Source of the DNA: Fimbriimonadaceae bacterium
GTDB lineage: Bacteria; Armatimonadota; Fimbriimonadia; Fimbriimonadales; Fimbriimonadaceae
DNA: 64,000 nucleotides
Direction of reading: 5' to 3'
NCBI GenBank assembly: GCA_026129685.1
Contig: JAHCHO010000004.1
Coordinates: 310,001-374,000, forward strand
In this document: one piece after another, positions 26,957 through 35,858 of the stretch
Layout: each line of letters begins with the position of its first letter
How positions within the stretch are numbered: the stretch's first letter is position 1
Translations under genes and position numbers: made by a program
The notes under the pieces: generated by a model
What the model was told of the DNA's origin: nothing
What the model saw: only the letters and a program-made list of their open reading frames with translations
Database searches by the model: none

Positions 26957-27334
26957 CTACTCCTGGAAGTCGGCGCGGCGAGACCCGCGCTGGATGGCCT
27001 GGATCGGGTTCCCGTCCGGATCGGCAAAGGTGAGCACCACCCCGCTCGGGGTTTCATGGTAGTCGTCGAGGATCGTGGCGCCGGCCGCCTCGAGTTTGCG
27101 GCGCAAGGCGCGAAGGTCGTCCGTCGCGAGCCCGAGCCGCCAGCCGCCCATCGGTCCGGTCGGGCGCGAGAGGTCGTGGGCGGGGTGAAGACCGATCCGA
27201 TGGTCGCCCAGTTGGAAGTCGCTCCAGAAAGGGGACTGCACGGCTGGCGTCAACCCGAGAACGTCGCGGTAAAACGCGACCGCCCGATCCATCTCGGTCA
27301 CCGGACACCAAGTCGTATCCCAAGCTGTAATCAT
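26957..27334 (-). CDS. VOC (glyoxalase/bleomycin resistance) family protein
   Basis: The product is 125 residues from ATG 27334 (MITAWDTTWCPVTEMDRAVA); longer readings run upstream into a region without family similarity. The paired beta-alpha-beta-beta-beta modules are visible: DRAVAFYRDVLGLTP and then GVVLTFADPDGNPIQAIQ, with the terminal DPDGN motif. VOC proteins bind a metal and act as glyoxalases, dioxygenases or resistance proteins; which applies is unknown. It is coupled tightly to the amidase gene behind it. Confidence 0.88.
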   Translation of the reverse strand: MITAWDTTWCPVTEMDRAVAFYRDVLGLTPAVQSPFWSDFQLGDHRIGLHPAHDLSRPTGPMGGWRLGLATDDLRALRRKLEAAGATILDDYHETPSGVVLTFADPDGNPIQAIQRGSRRADFQE

Positions 27335-27382
27335 CGCGAGAACTCCGTATCCGGGCGGGCCGTCGTATACTGCGAACACTCG

Positions 27383-29587
27383 ATGAAGCCCGCCATCCGA
27401 CTCCTCACGCTTACCTTCGTCCTCGGGGCGGCGGCTTCCTTCGCCATCGCGCAAGAAGCGGCGACGGTCACCTTTTCGAGCCGGGCCGTCCCCGTCACGC
27501 GGCTTTTGGTCGACTATGCCGCCGCCACGGGCAAGAAGGTGCGCGCCGCCCCCGTCATGGAGAAGGAGATCGCGGTGGTTCGGCTCGCGGGGGCCGACCA
27601 TGCCGACTTCACGAGGCGCCTCGCCGCCGCCGTGGCCGGCCGGTGGACGACGGAAGGCGACGAGCAAGTCTTGGTGCCCGACGAGGCGGCCCGAGCCGCC
27701 GAAGCGCGAAAGGAACTTGCGGATCGAGCGGCCGAAATCAGGAAGGCCGTTCAGCAACGCGTCGACGCCCGGCAAGGGGCGGGAGGCGGCGGTATCCCGT
27801 CCGCCCAGATGGCGGCCGATGTACCCTTCGGCGCGGGCGAGGATCTGATCACCGCGTTCCTACAGGCCGCCGACCCGGTCTTCCTCGCCAAGATCAAGCG
27901 CGGCGAGCGACTCGTCTTCTCGAGCGCTCCCAACGCGATGCAACGGCCGTTGCCGACGGTGGTCTGGCCCCACGTGGCGAAGGTCGTGGCCGAGAACAAC
28001 CGTTCGGCGGAGGCCCAGAAGGAGGTCGACGAACAGGGCGAGGCCAAGACCGACGCCGAGGTCAAGATGGAGGCCTACCTGCGGAAGTTGGGAATCGATC
28101 CCGACGGACGGCGACCGCGAAAGATCACCGAGGCTCCCTCCAAGGTCATCGTGGCCGTCCAGCGCCAACCGATGATGGGCGGCGGGCTGAGCGTCGCGGC
28201 GACTCTGTACGACGCGAGCGGCCGAGTTCTCACCCAGGTCTCCGATATGTTCGCCTTCGAATCCGGTCCCGGCGTCCCCGAAGTCGAGATCGACCCGGAA
28301 ACGGGCGAAGCGAAAGCGCCGCCTCCTGACGTCAAGGTCGATCCCAGCGACCCGGTCGTCGTGCTGTCCGAAGAAAGCCGAGCGGTTCGCGATCTTGGAC
28401 GAGGCTGGTCGGACGACGAGGAGGACGCGAAGGAGCCTGCTCCCGAGGTTCTCGCCAAGCTGAGGCGACCCGATCTCTACGACCCGCTTTCCTTCGGCGA
28501 TTCAGAGGCCTTGTTGTTCGTCGCCGAGAAAAGGAAGAAGAATCTGATCGCCGCCCTTCCTGATCGGCACCTCTACGTGGCCGACAAGGGGACGATCGGC
28601 ACGTTTCTTGCCGGTCTTGGTCCGGCGAACGGCTTCGAACTCGCCGATGCCGACGGTTGGATGGTGCTCAAGTCCACCACCCCCGGCGACGATCGGCAAC
28701 AGCGCGCCCCTCGCGGTGCCCTCGCCCGGCTCATCGGCGCGCACGAATCCAAGGGGTACGCGAGCCTCGACGACCTGGCCGCGTTCGCGCTCGCCAGTCC
28801 CGGGGACGGCACCGACGAGATCACCATGCAGGCGCTCGAGCGGTTCGTGTCGGCCGCGACCTCTTCGGGCTTCGAGGGTCCCCAGAACTACGATGAGTTG
28901 CGCCTCTTCGGCTCCCTCTCCGCGACGCAACGGATGGCGTTGCGGGACGGGGGCCAAGTTCCCTTCTCGGCGCTCGCGGGGAAGGCGCGGGAATCTCTGA
29001 TCGCCCTGCTCTTCGGGGCGCGTCTCTCCCTCGGGGCGCCCCAGGCAGTGCCGGAAAGCGAGGACCCCTTGGCGGAGATGCTCGTTGGACTTCGGATGGC
29101 GTTCTCGAACGAAGGGGGGATCGACTACCGTTCCGAGCCGACCGAAGCGATGCCGCGCGGGCTTCCGGCCGACGGGTTCTTGGCCGCCGACGTGCGGGTC
29201 GAACCGGTCGGCATGCTTGGGAAGGACGCCGGCAAGTTCGGCTTGCCCGTCGCCGGAGGGAGCGAACTCGGGATGTTCCTGTACATTCGGTCGGACCCCA
29301 AATATCAGGCGATCATCGGTGACATGCCGGACCCGGGCCCGATGACCCTCGGGGAGCGGACGCGCTGGCATCTGCGCCTGGTGGTTTCGCCCGGGATCGA
29401 GGCGGTCTGCCGGTTTTCGGACAGCCGGCCCGTGCCCGGCGCCGCGAAGTTCACGCTTCAGGCGTTGCCCGCCAATCTCAAGGCGATCACCGACCGAACC
29501 GTCGCGTTCATGAAGGCCAACCCGCTCCCGTTCTTCGATCCCGAGATGTTCGGATCGGGGCGGGGGGTTCCGCCCCCTCGGCCTTAG
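27383..29587 (+). CDS. Exported protein with N-terminal STN-like domain
   Basis: The product is 734 residues from ATG 27383. A signal peptide (about 1-23, ending AIAQ) is followed by a segment like the secretin/TonB short N-terminal (STN) domain: VTFSSRAVPVTRLLVDYAAATG and VRLAGADHADFTRRLAAAV. A charged helical linker (about 90-260) and an acidic Pro-rich stretch (about 290-340) follow; the rest is not recognised. STN domains occur in secretins and TonB receptors, but no secretin barrel or TonB barrel is visible. Its TAG shares TTAG (29584-29587) with the stop of the convergent pab gene. Confidence 0.7.
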   Translation: MKPAIRLLTLTFVLGAAASFAIAQEAATVTFSSRAVPVTRLLVDYAAATGKKVRAAPVMEKEIAVVRLAGADHADFTRRLAAAVAGRWTTEGDEQVLVPDEAARAAEARKELADRAAEIRKAVQQRVDARQGAGGGGIPSAQMAADVPFGAGEDLITAFLQAADPVFLAKIKRGERLVFSSAPNAMQRPLPTVVWPHVAKVVAENNRSAEAQKEVDEQGEAKTDAEVKMEAYLRKLGIDPDGRRPRKITEAPSKVIVAVQRQPMMGGGLSVAATLYDASGRVLTQVSDMFAFESGPGVPEVEIDPETGEAKAPPPDVKVDPSDPVVVLSEESRAVRDLGRGWSDDEEDAKEPAPEVLAKLRRPDLYDPLSFGDSEALLFVAEKRKKNLIAALPDRHLYVADKGTIGTFLAGLGPANGFELADADGWMVLKSTTPGDDRQQRAPRGALARLIGAHESKGYASLDDLAAFALASPGDGTDEITMQALERFVSAATSSGFEGPQNYDELRLFGSLSATQRMALRDGGQVPFSALAGKARESLIALLFGARLSLGAPQAVPESEDPLAEMLVGLRMAFSNEGGIDYRSEPTEAMPRGLPADGFLAADVRVEPVGMLGKDAGKFGLPVAGGSELGMFLYIRSDPKYQAIIGDMPDPGPMTLGERTRWHLRLVVSPGIEAVCRFSDSRPVPGAAKFTLQALPANLKAITDRTVAFMKANPLPFFDPEMFGSGRGVPPPRP

Positions 29588-31350
29588 CGGACGAGGCGGA
29601 CCCGGATCTCGCCGACCACCGAATTCGCGAACCAAATTCGGTCGGATGCCTCGACGTCGGCGCACGGAAGCGGGCGGGCCGCCAGTTCGCCCTTCTCCAG
29701 CAGGTCCGCGACATGGGTCCCCGCCAAACAGCCCGCCTCGACGGGTGGGGTGATCCGCTGACCGCCGATCTCGACGATCAGGTTGCCGTTGGCGAATTCC
29801 GTCGCCTCGCCGCGCTCGTTCCAGAGGAGGACCTCGTCGGTGACGACCTCCGCCAGCCGCCGGGAGTACGCCGCCCGGTAGGTCGTTTTGTGCCCCAGCG
29901 CGCGGTCGGTGGACCTGACCGGCGTCGCCGCCCAACTCGCCGTCAGTTCGTGGCGAGGCACGCGGGGAGGAAGGACGTCCAGCGACAAACCTCCGTCTCG
30001 ACCCAGGCGAAGGCGCAGGCGGCGGACGTCCGTCAGGGGCGAGGTTCGCGCGTTCAGCCACGCTCGGGTTCCTTGTTCCGAGAAGGCGATGCCGAACTCC
30101 GACGCGGAACGCGCCATCCTCGCGAGGTGCCTCCCGAGCAACGCGATACCGTCCTCGGGATCGAAGCGCATGGTCTCGAGCAACTCCCACGGCACCGCCG
30201 CCCGTTCGAGGACCGAGCGTTTGATCGCGCACTCCTCCCACTCCGCCGCGCACGCTGAGTCCCAGACGACGCCCGATCCCACCCCGTATTCGGCGGTCCG
30301 CCCGTCCGCGAAGAAGGTCGCCGTGCGGATGGCGACCGCAAACCGGGCGTCGCCCCCCGGGGCGACGAAGCCGACCGCCCCCGTGTAGACGCCCCGGGGG
30401 GAGGATTCGAGTTCGGCGATCAGCCTCGTGGTGGCCACCTTCGGCGCGCCGACGATCGAGGCGCAGGGAAAGAGCGCCTCGAAGACCCCAACGAGGTCGG
30501 CCTCGCTCTCGGCGCGGATCGTCGAGGTCATCTGCAAGAGGTCCCCGTGCCGCTCGACGGTGAACAGTGCGGGTACCGAGACGGTCCCGGTCCGGGCGAT
30601 CCGGCCGAGGTCGTTGCGGATCATGTCCACGACCATCAGGTTCTCCGCGCGCTCTTTAGCGGACTCCGGGAGCGACCCTCGGGCCGTGTCGGACCGAGCG
30701 GTCCCTTTCATCGGTCGCCCGATCAACTCGTGACCGCGCCGCTCGAAGAACAACTCGGGCGACAAGCACGCGATCGATACGTTGGGTCCCCCGAGCAGCA
30801 TGGCGTAGGGCGGCGGGTCGTCGGCAACCCAGCGGGCGAACAGGCCGACCGAATCGGTGGCGCATCCGCGCAACCGAAAGGTCAAGTTCGTCTGATAGGT
30901 TTCGCCCGCGGCCAGCGCGGACCGGACCGCCTCGAACGCCTTCGCGTAGGTCGGCTCGTCCCACTCCGGCTCCCAGGTCGGAGCATCCGGGTGGCGTGCG
31001 AACGCGAGTTCGTTCCAGAAGGTGGGTGGTTCCTGGTACCGGCGGAAGGCGGCCAACGGCAGGTTCGCGCGCGCGGGACGCGCCCCAAGGGCGGCGTCGA
31101 AGGCGCGGCCGGCTTCGTACGTCACGAAACCGACGCTCCAGCGACCCTGCGACGCGGCACGGTCGGCCCATGCGATCACATCGCGCACCGCCTCCGGTGC
31201 GCTCGCGTCCCGTTCGTCGTACGGTCCGTGAAACCAAAGCCAGCCGTCGCCGTGGGCGGCCCCGTCGGCCCGCACGATCGCGTCACCGGGGCGAAACCGA
31301 TCGATCGGCAGGAAGTACCCGCCGTACGGAATGCTACGCCCGACGAACAA
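29584..31350 (-). CDS. pabB: Aminodeoxychorismate synthase I / aminodeoxychorismate lyase fusion (PabB-PabC)
   Basis: The product is 588 residues from TTG 31350, with GGAGG five bases upstream supporting the start. Residues 1 to about 385 are the chorismate-binding PabB domain: GETYQTNLTFRL, the GRPMKGTARS catalytic-Lys loop, RNDLGRIARTG and IVGAPKVATTRLI. From about 386 comes a class IV aminotransferase-fold PabC domain: LGHKTTYR with the PLP Lys, and DEVLLWNERGEATEFANGNL. Together they turn chorismate plus ammonia into p-aminobenzoate for folate. The glutaminase PabA is not in the window. Such fusions are known. Confidence 0.93.
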   Translation of the reverse strand: MFVGRSIPYGGYFLPIDRFRPGDAIVRADGAAHGDGWLWFHGPYDERDASAPEAVRDVIAWADRAASQGRWSVGFVTYEAGRAFDAALGARPARANLPLAAFRRYQEPPTFWNELAFARHPDAPTWEPEWDEPTYAKAFEAVRSALAAGETYQTNLTFRLRGCATDSVGLFARWVADDPPPYAMLLGGPNVSIACLSPELFFERRGHELIGRPMKGTARSDTARGSLPESAKERAENLMVVDMIRNDLGRIARTGTVSVPALFTVERHGDLLQMTSTIRAESEADLVGVFEALFPCASIVGAPKVATTRLIAELESSPRGVYTGAVGFVAPGGDARFAVAIRTATFFADGRTAEYGVGSGVVWDSACAAEWEECAIKRSVLERAAVPWELLETMRFDPEDGIALLGRHLARMARSASEFGIAFSEQGTRAWLNARTSPLTDVRRLRLRLGRDGGLSLDVLPPRVPRHELTASWAATPVRSTDRALGHKTTYRAAYSRRLAEVVTDEVLLWNERGEATEFANGNLIVEIGGQRITPPVEAGCLAGTHVADLLEKGELAARPLPCADVEASDRIWFANSVVGEIRVRLVR

Positions 31351-31488
31351 TGGGGCCTCCGAGGGTCTGGTGCGGCAAGGCGATCGTCATGGATGGGGGC
31401 GCGGACCGTACGGTCCCGCCCATTCTATCCTTCCCCGCCGGCCCCGGAGACCGGACGGCGAAACGTGCCCGCGCATCGTCCATTGCAT

Positions 31489-32796
31489 ATGCTGGAACGG
31501 ATGTTCGGCGTCGCGCGGGCCGGGTCCACCCCCGGGCGCGAGGTCGTCGCGGGAGTCACCACCTTCCTGACGATGGCGTACATCGTCGCCGTCAACCCGG
31601 CGATCCTCGAAAACGCCGGCATCCCCATCGGCCCCTCGTTCACCGCCACCGCTCTCGTCGCGATCATCGGCACGACCCTGATGGCCCTGATCGCCAACCG
31701 GCCCTTCGCGATCGCCCCCTACATGGGGGAGAACGCCTTCATCGCCTTCACCGTCGTCAAGGGGATGGGCTTCCCTTGGGCGACCGCCCTGGCCGCCACC
31801 TTTGTCGCCGGGTTGCTGTTCGTGGTGCTCACCCTCACCCACGTGCGGGCGGCGCTCGCCAACTCGATTCCGACCAGCCTGAAGTCGGCGTTCGCGGTCG
31901 GCATCGGATTGTTCCTGAGTCTTCTGGGGTTCGCCCAGATGGGGATCGTCCAGCCCGGCGCGGGCGGCGCCCTGCTGAGGCTCGGCGACCTGACCCAGCC
32001 GCCCGCCGTCGTCGGCCTCCTGACGTTCTTGGTCATGATCGTGCTCAGTCTCCGGAAGGCGACGGGAGCGATCCTGATCGCGATCCTCGTCGGCACGTGC
32101 GCCGCGTTCGCCTTCGGGGTGGCGAAGACGCCGACCTCGCTGGTCTCGGCTCCCCCCTCGCTGGCCCCGGTTTTCATGAAGCTCGACTTCACCGGCGTCT
32201 CAACGGTCGCGTTCCTGCAGGTCACGCTGGTGGTGTTCGTTATGGCGTTCCTCGACACCATGGGCACCCTCCTCGGGTTGGCGCACCGGGCGAATATGCT
32301 CGACGCGGACGGCAACCTTCCCGACATCGAGCGCCCACTCTTGGCGGACGCCGTCTCGACCACCGTCGCCCCATTGCTCGGAACGACGGTGAGCGGGGCC
32401 TACATCGAAAGCGCGGCCGGGATCGAAGCGGGAGGGCGGACGGGGCTCACGGCGCTCGTGGTCGCGGGCTTGTTCGGACTCACCTTGTTCCTCTCCCCGG
32501 TCTTCACCGCGATCCCGGGCTGCGCCTACGGCCCCGCCCTTGTGCTCGTCGGAGTGCTGATGCTGGGGGCGGCGAAGAACCTCGCCTTCGATCGGCCGGA
32601 GGAACTGATCCCGGCGTTCGCGGTGGTGTCGCTGATTGCCTTCACCTTCAACATTGGGATCGGGATGGCGGCGGGGTTCCTGCTCTATCCGGTCACGATG
32701 GCGGCGGCCGGCCGGGCGCGCGCGATCACGGGCGGCGCCTGGGCCATGTTCGCCCTGTCGGCGGTGTTCTTCGCCTTCTCGCTCCGGGGGCACTAG
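31489..32796 (+). CDS. NCS2 family purine permease (AzgA type)
   Basis: The product is 435 residues from ATG 31489. It has 12 or more hydrophobic helices. Hallmarks of the adenine/guanine/hypoxanthine permease group are EVVAGVTTFLTMAYIVAVNP, APYMGENAFIAFTV, AFLDTMGTLLG, and GTTVSGAYIESAAGIEAGGR near the substrate site. It should import purine bases with protons across the inner membrane. It stands alone; its TAG shares CTAG (32793-32796) with the stop of the convergent gene. Confidence 0.93.
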   Translation: MLERMFGVARAGSTPGREVVAGVTTFLTMAYIVAVNPAILENAGIPIGPSFTATALVAIIGTTLMALIANRPFAIAPYMGENAFIAFTVVKGMGFPWATALAATFVAGLLFVVLTLTHVRAALANSIPTSLKSAFAVGIGLFLSLLGFAQMGIVQPGAGGALLRLGDLTQPPAVVGLLTFLVMIVLSLRKATGAILIAILVGTCAAFAFGVAKTPTSLVSAPPSLAPVFMKLDFTGVSTVAFLQVTLVVFVMAFLDTMGTLLGLAHRANMLDADGNLPDIERPLLADAVSTTVAPLLGTTVSGAYIESAAGIEAGGRTGLTALVVAGLFGLTLFLSPVFTAIPGCAYGPALVLVGVLMLGAAKNLAFDRPEELIPAFAVVSLIAFTFNIGIGMAAGFLLYPVTMAAAGRARAITGGAWAMFALSAVFFAFSLRGH

Positions 32797-33566
32797 GACC
32801 TTCGGTAACCGTTGGGATAGAACGTGAACCAGAGGGTTCCGACGTTCCCGTAGCGGTTCTCGAACTTCACGAAAGCTCCCTTGTCGCCGATCTTCCAGCC
32901 GCTTTGCGGTTCGGTCGAATGGACGGCGAACACCGACGAGGCCTCGTACTTCTCGCCCGTGTCCGCCGAGCTGGCAAAGAACGTCTCGCGCAGGAACTGA
33001 ACGGAGTAGTTGAGCCTTTCGCAGGGCCCCTGCCACTTGTCCAGCCCACCCGTACCGTACCCGAGCGTGCGCAGGGCGCCATCCGGCCCCGCTTTGCCGA
33101 GCTTCTGCCGGTACGAGGTGACCAGGGAGTGCGTGGAGTTGGGCTCGAAGGTCACCGTCGCGCTGACCGCCGTGTCGAAGTCATAGGGCTCGCCCGAGGA
33201 TCGGCGCGACGATTCGGCCATGTCGAGGGCGGGTCGCGCGAACGTGATCGGTTTGCGGTCCCATCGCGCGAGGACCGGGTTCGAGAGGGCATCGCGATGG
33301 TCCAGCACCCCGCGAGCGGCGAACGGGATCGTCAACGTTGCCCGGATGGGCTTGTCGGAGTGATTCTTGAAGACGCTGATCGTCTCGTAGCTCAGGGCCT
33401 GGGTCCCGAGCTTGATGGTGACGCTGTGCGACTTGAGTTGCACGGGGAGGAGCGTGTCGGTCCCGGTCGAAACCGCGTACGGAACGCCCGGGTACGTCAC
33501 CGAGGCCGCCGCCGGCATGGCGCGCCCGGTGCCAACGAGAAGTAGGGGGAGAGCGCAGGTCAACAT
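32793..33566 (-). CDS. Hypothetical exported protein
   Basis: The product is 257 residues with a signal peptide (about 1-21, ending AAAS). The mature part is beta-rich and aromatic, with VSVFKNHSDKPIRATLTIP-like sequence suggesting an immunoglobulin-type or envelope beta-sandwich and a repeated FENRYGNVGTLWFTFYPNG end. No known domain was identified. It follows the GDPD lipoprotein gene on the same strand with a 50-bp gap. Confidence 0.72.
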   Translation of the reverse strand: MLTCALPLLLVGTGRAMPAAASVTYPGVPYAVSTGTDTLLPVQLKSHSVTIKLGTQALSYETISVFKNHSDKPIRATLTIPFAARGVLDHRDALSNPVLARWDRKPITFARPALDMAESSRRSSGEPYDFDTAVSATVTFEPNSTHSLVTSYRQKLGKAGPDGALRTLGYGTGGLDKWQGPCERLNYSVQFLRETFFASSADTGEKYEASSVFAVHSTEPQSGWKIGDKGAFVKFENRYGNVGTLWFTFYPNGYRRS

Positions 33567-33616
33567 GTTTTCTTGGACCCAACCTACCCGGCGAACGGTT
33601 CCCCGGGCAGGTCCGC

Positions 33617-34555
33617 TTACCTGCCGACCGCCGTCCTCGTTGCTTGGAACGCGGCCTGCGGATTGTCGGTCGCGAGCATGCCGACCCCGGCGGCGACCAC
33701 TTCGTCGTAGGCGCGTCCGCCCTCTTCCGCCGCGCGCTCGTCGATCGGCCCGAAGGTGCCCAAGATCGCGCGGACCCCGAGTCGCCTCAGTTCCGCGATC
33801 ATCGCTGGGTCCGGTTTGCCGACCCCGGTGAACATCGTCAGCCGATCCAGCGGGGTCCCGGACGCCACCAAGCGCCGCACGTCGTCCAGGTTCCGGACGG
33901 AGCCCGCGATGTTGAGGGTCCGGTCCAGCCTACGGTAGGCGAGCAGATCGGCCAAGTTGTAGACGATCACGGTGACGCGGTTCTCCGCCCTGGCGCGCCG
34001 GATCGCGTCCACGATCGTCTCCGGTGGCAGCCCTCGTTTGATGTCGAGGGTGAGGATCGCGCGCCCTTCGGCCCAGGCGAGGGCTTCCATGAGGGTCGGT
34101 ACGCGGTACGGGGTGCGGTTGCCTTCGTTGTCGCGCAGCCGCAAGGTTCTCACGACGCGGAACCACTCCTGGTCGAGCGGCCCTCGTCCGGTGGTCGTGC
34201 GGTCCAGGTCGTCGTCGTGCAACAGCATCGGCACCCCGTCGCGGGTCAGACGGACGTCGCACTCCAAAATGGCCGGACCGTACTTCAGAGTGTTCTCGAA
34301 GGTCTCGAGGGCGTTTTCCGGAAAGCTGGGCTCCGGACCTCCCCGGTGCGCGCTCACGAGCAACCCTGCCTTCGACCCGGGCCGCAGGTGGTCGGCCAGC
34401 GCGGCGGCGCTTTCGAAGGAGACGTAGCTCTTCGAGCTCTCGACCGATTGGGTCGTGGTCGCTGCGGTGGTTTGACCGAGGATCGCCCCGCAGGCGCTCA
34501 GGAGTCCCAGCGTGGACACCAAGGCGACGGAGCGGAGGGCGCGGGTGTTCAGCAT
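33617..34555 (-). CDS. Glycerophosphodiester phosphodiesterase lipoprotein
   Basis: The product is 312 residues with lipobox LSAC (Cys22). The GDPD TIM barrel is shown by AHRGGPEPSFPENALETF, the ECDVRLTRDG and LLHDDDLDRTTTGRG metal and catalytic segments, and the barrel end LATDNPQAAF. It should split glycerophosphodiesters into glycerol-3-phosphate and an alcohol on the cell surface or in the periplasm. Segments EAL...LDIKRG and IVYNLADLLAY continue the barrel. Good family confidence; the substrate is inferred. Confidence 0.92.
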   Translation of the reverse strand: MLNTRALRSVALVSTLGLLSACGAILGQTTAATTTQSVESSKSYVSFESAAALADHLRPGSKAGLLVSAHRGGPEPSFPENALETFENTLKYGPAILECDVRLTRDGVPMLLHDDDLDRTTTGRGPLDQEWFRVVRTLRLRDNEGNRTPYRVPTLMEALAWAEGRAILTLDIKRGLPPETIVDAIRRARAENRVTVIVYNLADLLAYRRLDRTLNIAGSVRNLDDVRRLVASGTPLDRLTMFTGVGKPDPAMIAELRRLGVRAILGTFGPIDERAAEEGGRAYDEVVAAGVGMLATDNPQAAFQATRTAVGR

Positions 34556-34633
34556 CGGTCCAAATGGTACCCGGATGGTCCGGGAACCGGGAATTGGGAA
34601 TCGGTGTGCCGGACTCGGTTTGCGCGCTTCCCT

Positions 34634-34706
34634 GACATTCGGAGCGAAGCGAAGAATCCCGAAAGACGGGCCCCCGGCCGGGATCCCTCACTGCGCTCCG
34701 GATAAC
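34634..34706. repeat. Dispersed hairpin repeat, solo copy
   Basis: About 73 bases begin with a degenerate GACATTCGGAGCGAAGCG and end with a degenerate complementary arm ending GGATAAC, with the core GAATCCCGAAAG and CGGGATCC. It matches the repeat units at 47126-47200 and 35876-35953. It sits in the 160-bp spacer between the GDPD gene and the URO-D gene; nothing else was seen there. Confidence 0.75.
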
Positions 34707-34715
34707 ACTCTCGCG

Positions 34716-35858
34716 TCAAAGCCGGTAAGCCTTGCACGCCGCGTACATCGCCGCGATGTTTTCCGCCGGAGTACCCGGCGCGAGGTTGTTGCCGTCCTGG
34801 AGGATGAAGCGACCCCCTTCCGTCACGCCGCTTTCGAGAATCCGCCGCGTTTCCGCGCACACCTCGTCGGGCGTCCCTTTGAGCAACAGAGGGACCGCCG
34901 GACCGCCGACGATCTCGACGTCGGGACCCAGCGAGCGCCGCAGCGCCCCGTGGTCCACCGGAAAGCCCGTGTCGAACGACCGGATGCCCAGTTCGTCCAC
35001 GAGGGTCTTGAAGAGGTGGGTCGCGTTGCCGCAGAGGTGGATGCCGGAGGGCGAACCGTCGGTGAACGCCTCGATCAGCCGCCGATGATGGGGCATCACG
35101 CGCTCGCGGTACATCGCGTCCGAAAGGAGGGCGCAGGAGTCGTCGGCGAAGCCGAAGTGGCCTCGCAAGGGGATGCCGAGTCGCTCGCGAACGTACCGAA
35201 GCCGAACGATGGTGGCTTCCGTCACGAACGCCAACATCTCGTCGGCGTAAGCCGGGTCGTCAAGGAGGTCGAGGCAGAACTCGGTCGCGCCGCGCAGGTT
35301 ACAGCACACCGTCATCGGTCCGTCCGTGCCCCCGAAGCAGTTCCAGCCGACCTCGATCGGCCGCCCCTCGTACTCGTAACCGTCGCGCGCCGTCTCACGG
35401 AAGAACTCGAAGTACTCCCACGATCGGGCGATCCAGGGCTGGGTCTCGGGGGATGGGATGCCGGCGTCGAGGGCGGCGGTCTTGCGATCGTCGGAGAGGT
35501 TCGGCTTGGTGTCGGGGACCTGGGTTCCGACGTACTCGACCTCGCACCCGAACCACATCGCCTCGTAGCAGTTCTGGAAGTCCACGTAGACGGGCCAGAC
35601 GTCGGGCAGGCCCATCTCGACGTCGCGCGGGAGGTGGGTGCGGACCCAGTGCTCGTGGCGCAACTGGCGGACGAGCATGGCGCGCGGGTCCTTGAAGTAC
35701 TGCTCGAAGAAGATGCCTTCCGGGTTGGCTTCCGGCATCCCCATCGTGAACTTGCTGCTGATCGAGAGGCGCATCGGCACCCGGACGGGTTTGCGGGCGA
35801 AGTAGGCGTCCCACACCCGGCGGACCTCTTCGTTGTGGGCGGCGAAGTCGTCGGTCAC
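34716..35858 (-). CDS. URO-D/MtaA-fold methyltransferase-like protein (HxCG-containing)
   Basis: The product is 380 residues from GTG 35858, which overlaps the upstream gene's stop (GTGA). It is the last gene of the mtaB operon. It alone among the four URO-D paralogs keeps the zinc motif H-x-C-G: HLCGNAT, with His274 and Cys276. MtaA and CmuA use a third ligand, a Cys in a GC segment near the C-terminus; here the matching GNN has Asn357. It is the best candidate in the window for moving methyl from the corrinoid protein to an acceptor such as a thiol or folate. This is inference from family and neighbours. Confidence 0.85.
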   Translation of the reverse strand: MTDDFAAHNEEVRRVWDAYFARKPVRVPMRLSISSKFTMGMPEANPEGIFFEQYFKDPRAMLVRQLRHEHWVRTHLPRDVEMGLPDVWPVYVDFQNCYEAMWFGCEVEYVGTQVPDTKPNLSDDRKTAALDAGIPSPETQPWIARSWEYFEFFRETARDGYEYEGRPIEVGWNCFGGTDGPMTVCCNLRGATEFCLDLLDDPAYADEMLAFVTEATIVRLRYVRERLGIPLRGHFGFADDSCALLSDAMYRERVMPHHRRLIEAFTDGSPSGIHLCGNATHLFKTLVDELGIRSFDTGFPVDHGALRRSLGPDVEIVGGPAVPLLLKGTPDEVCAETRRILESGVTEGGRFILQDGNNLAPGTPAENIAAMYAACKAYRL

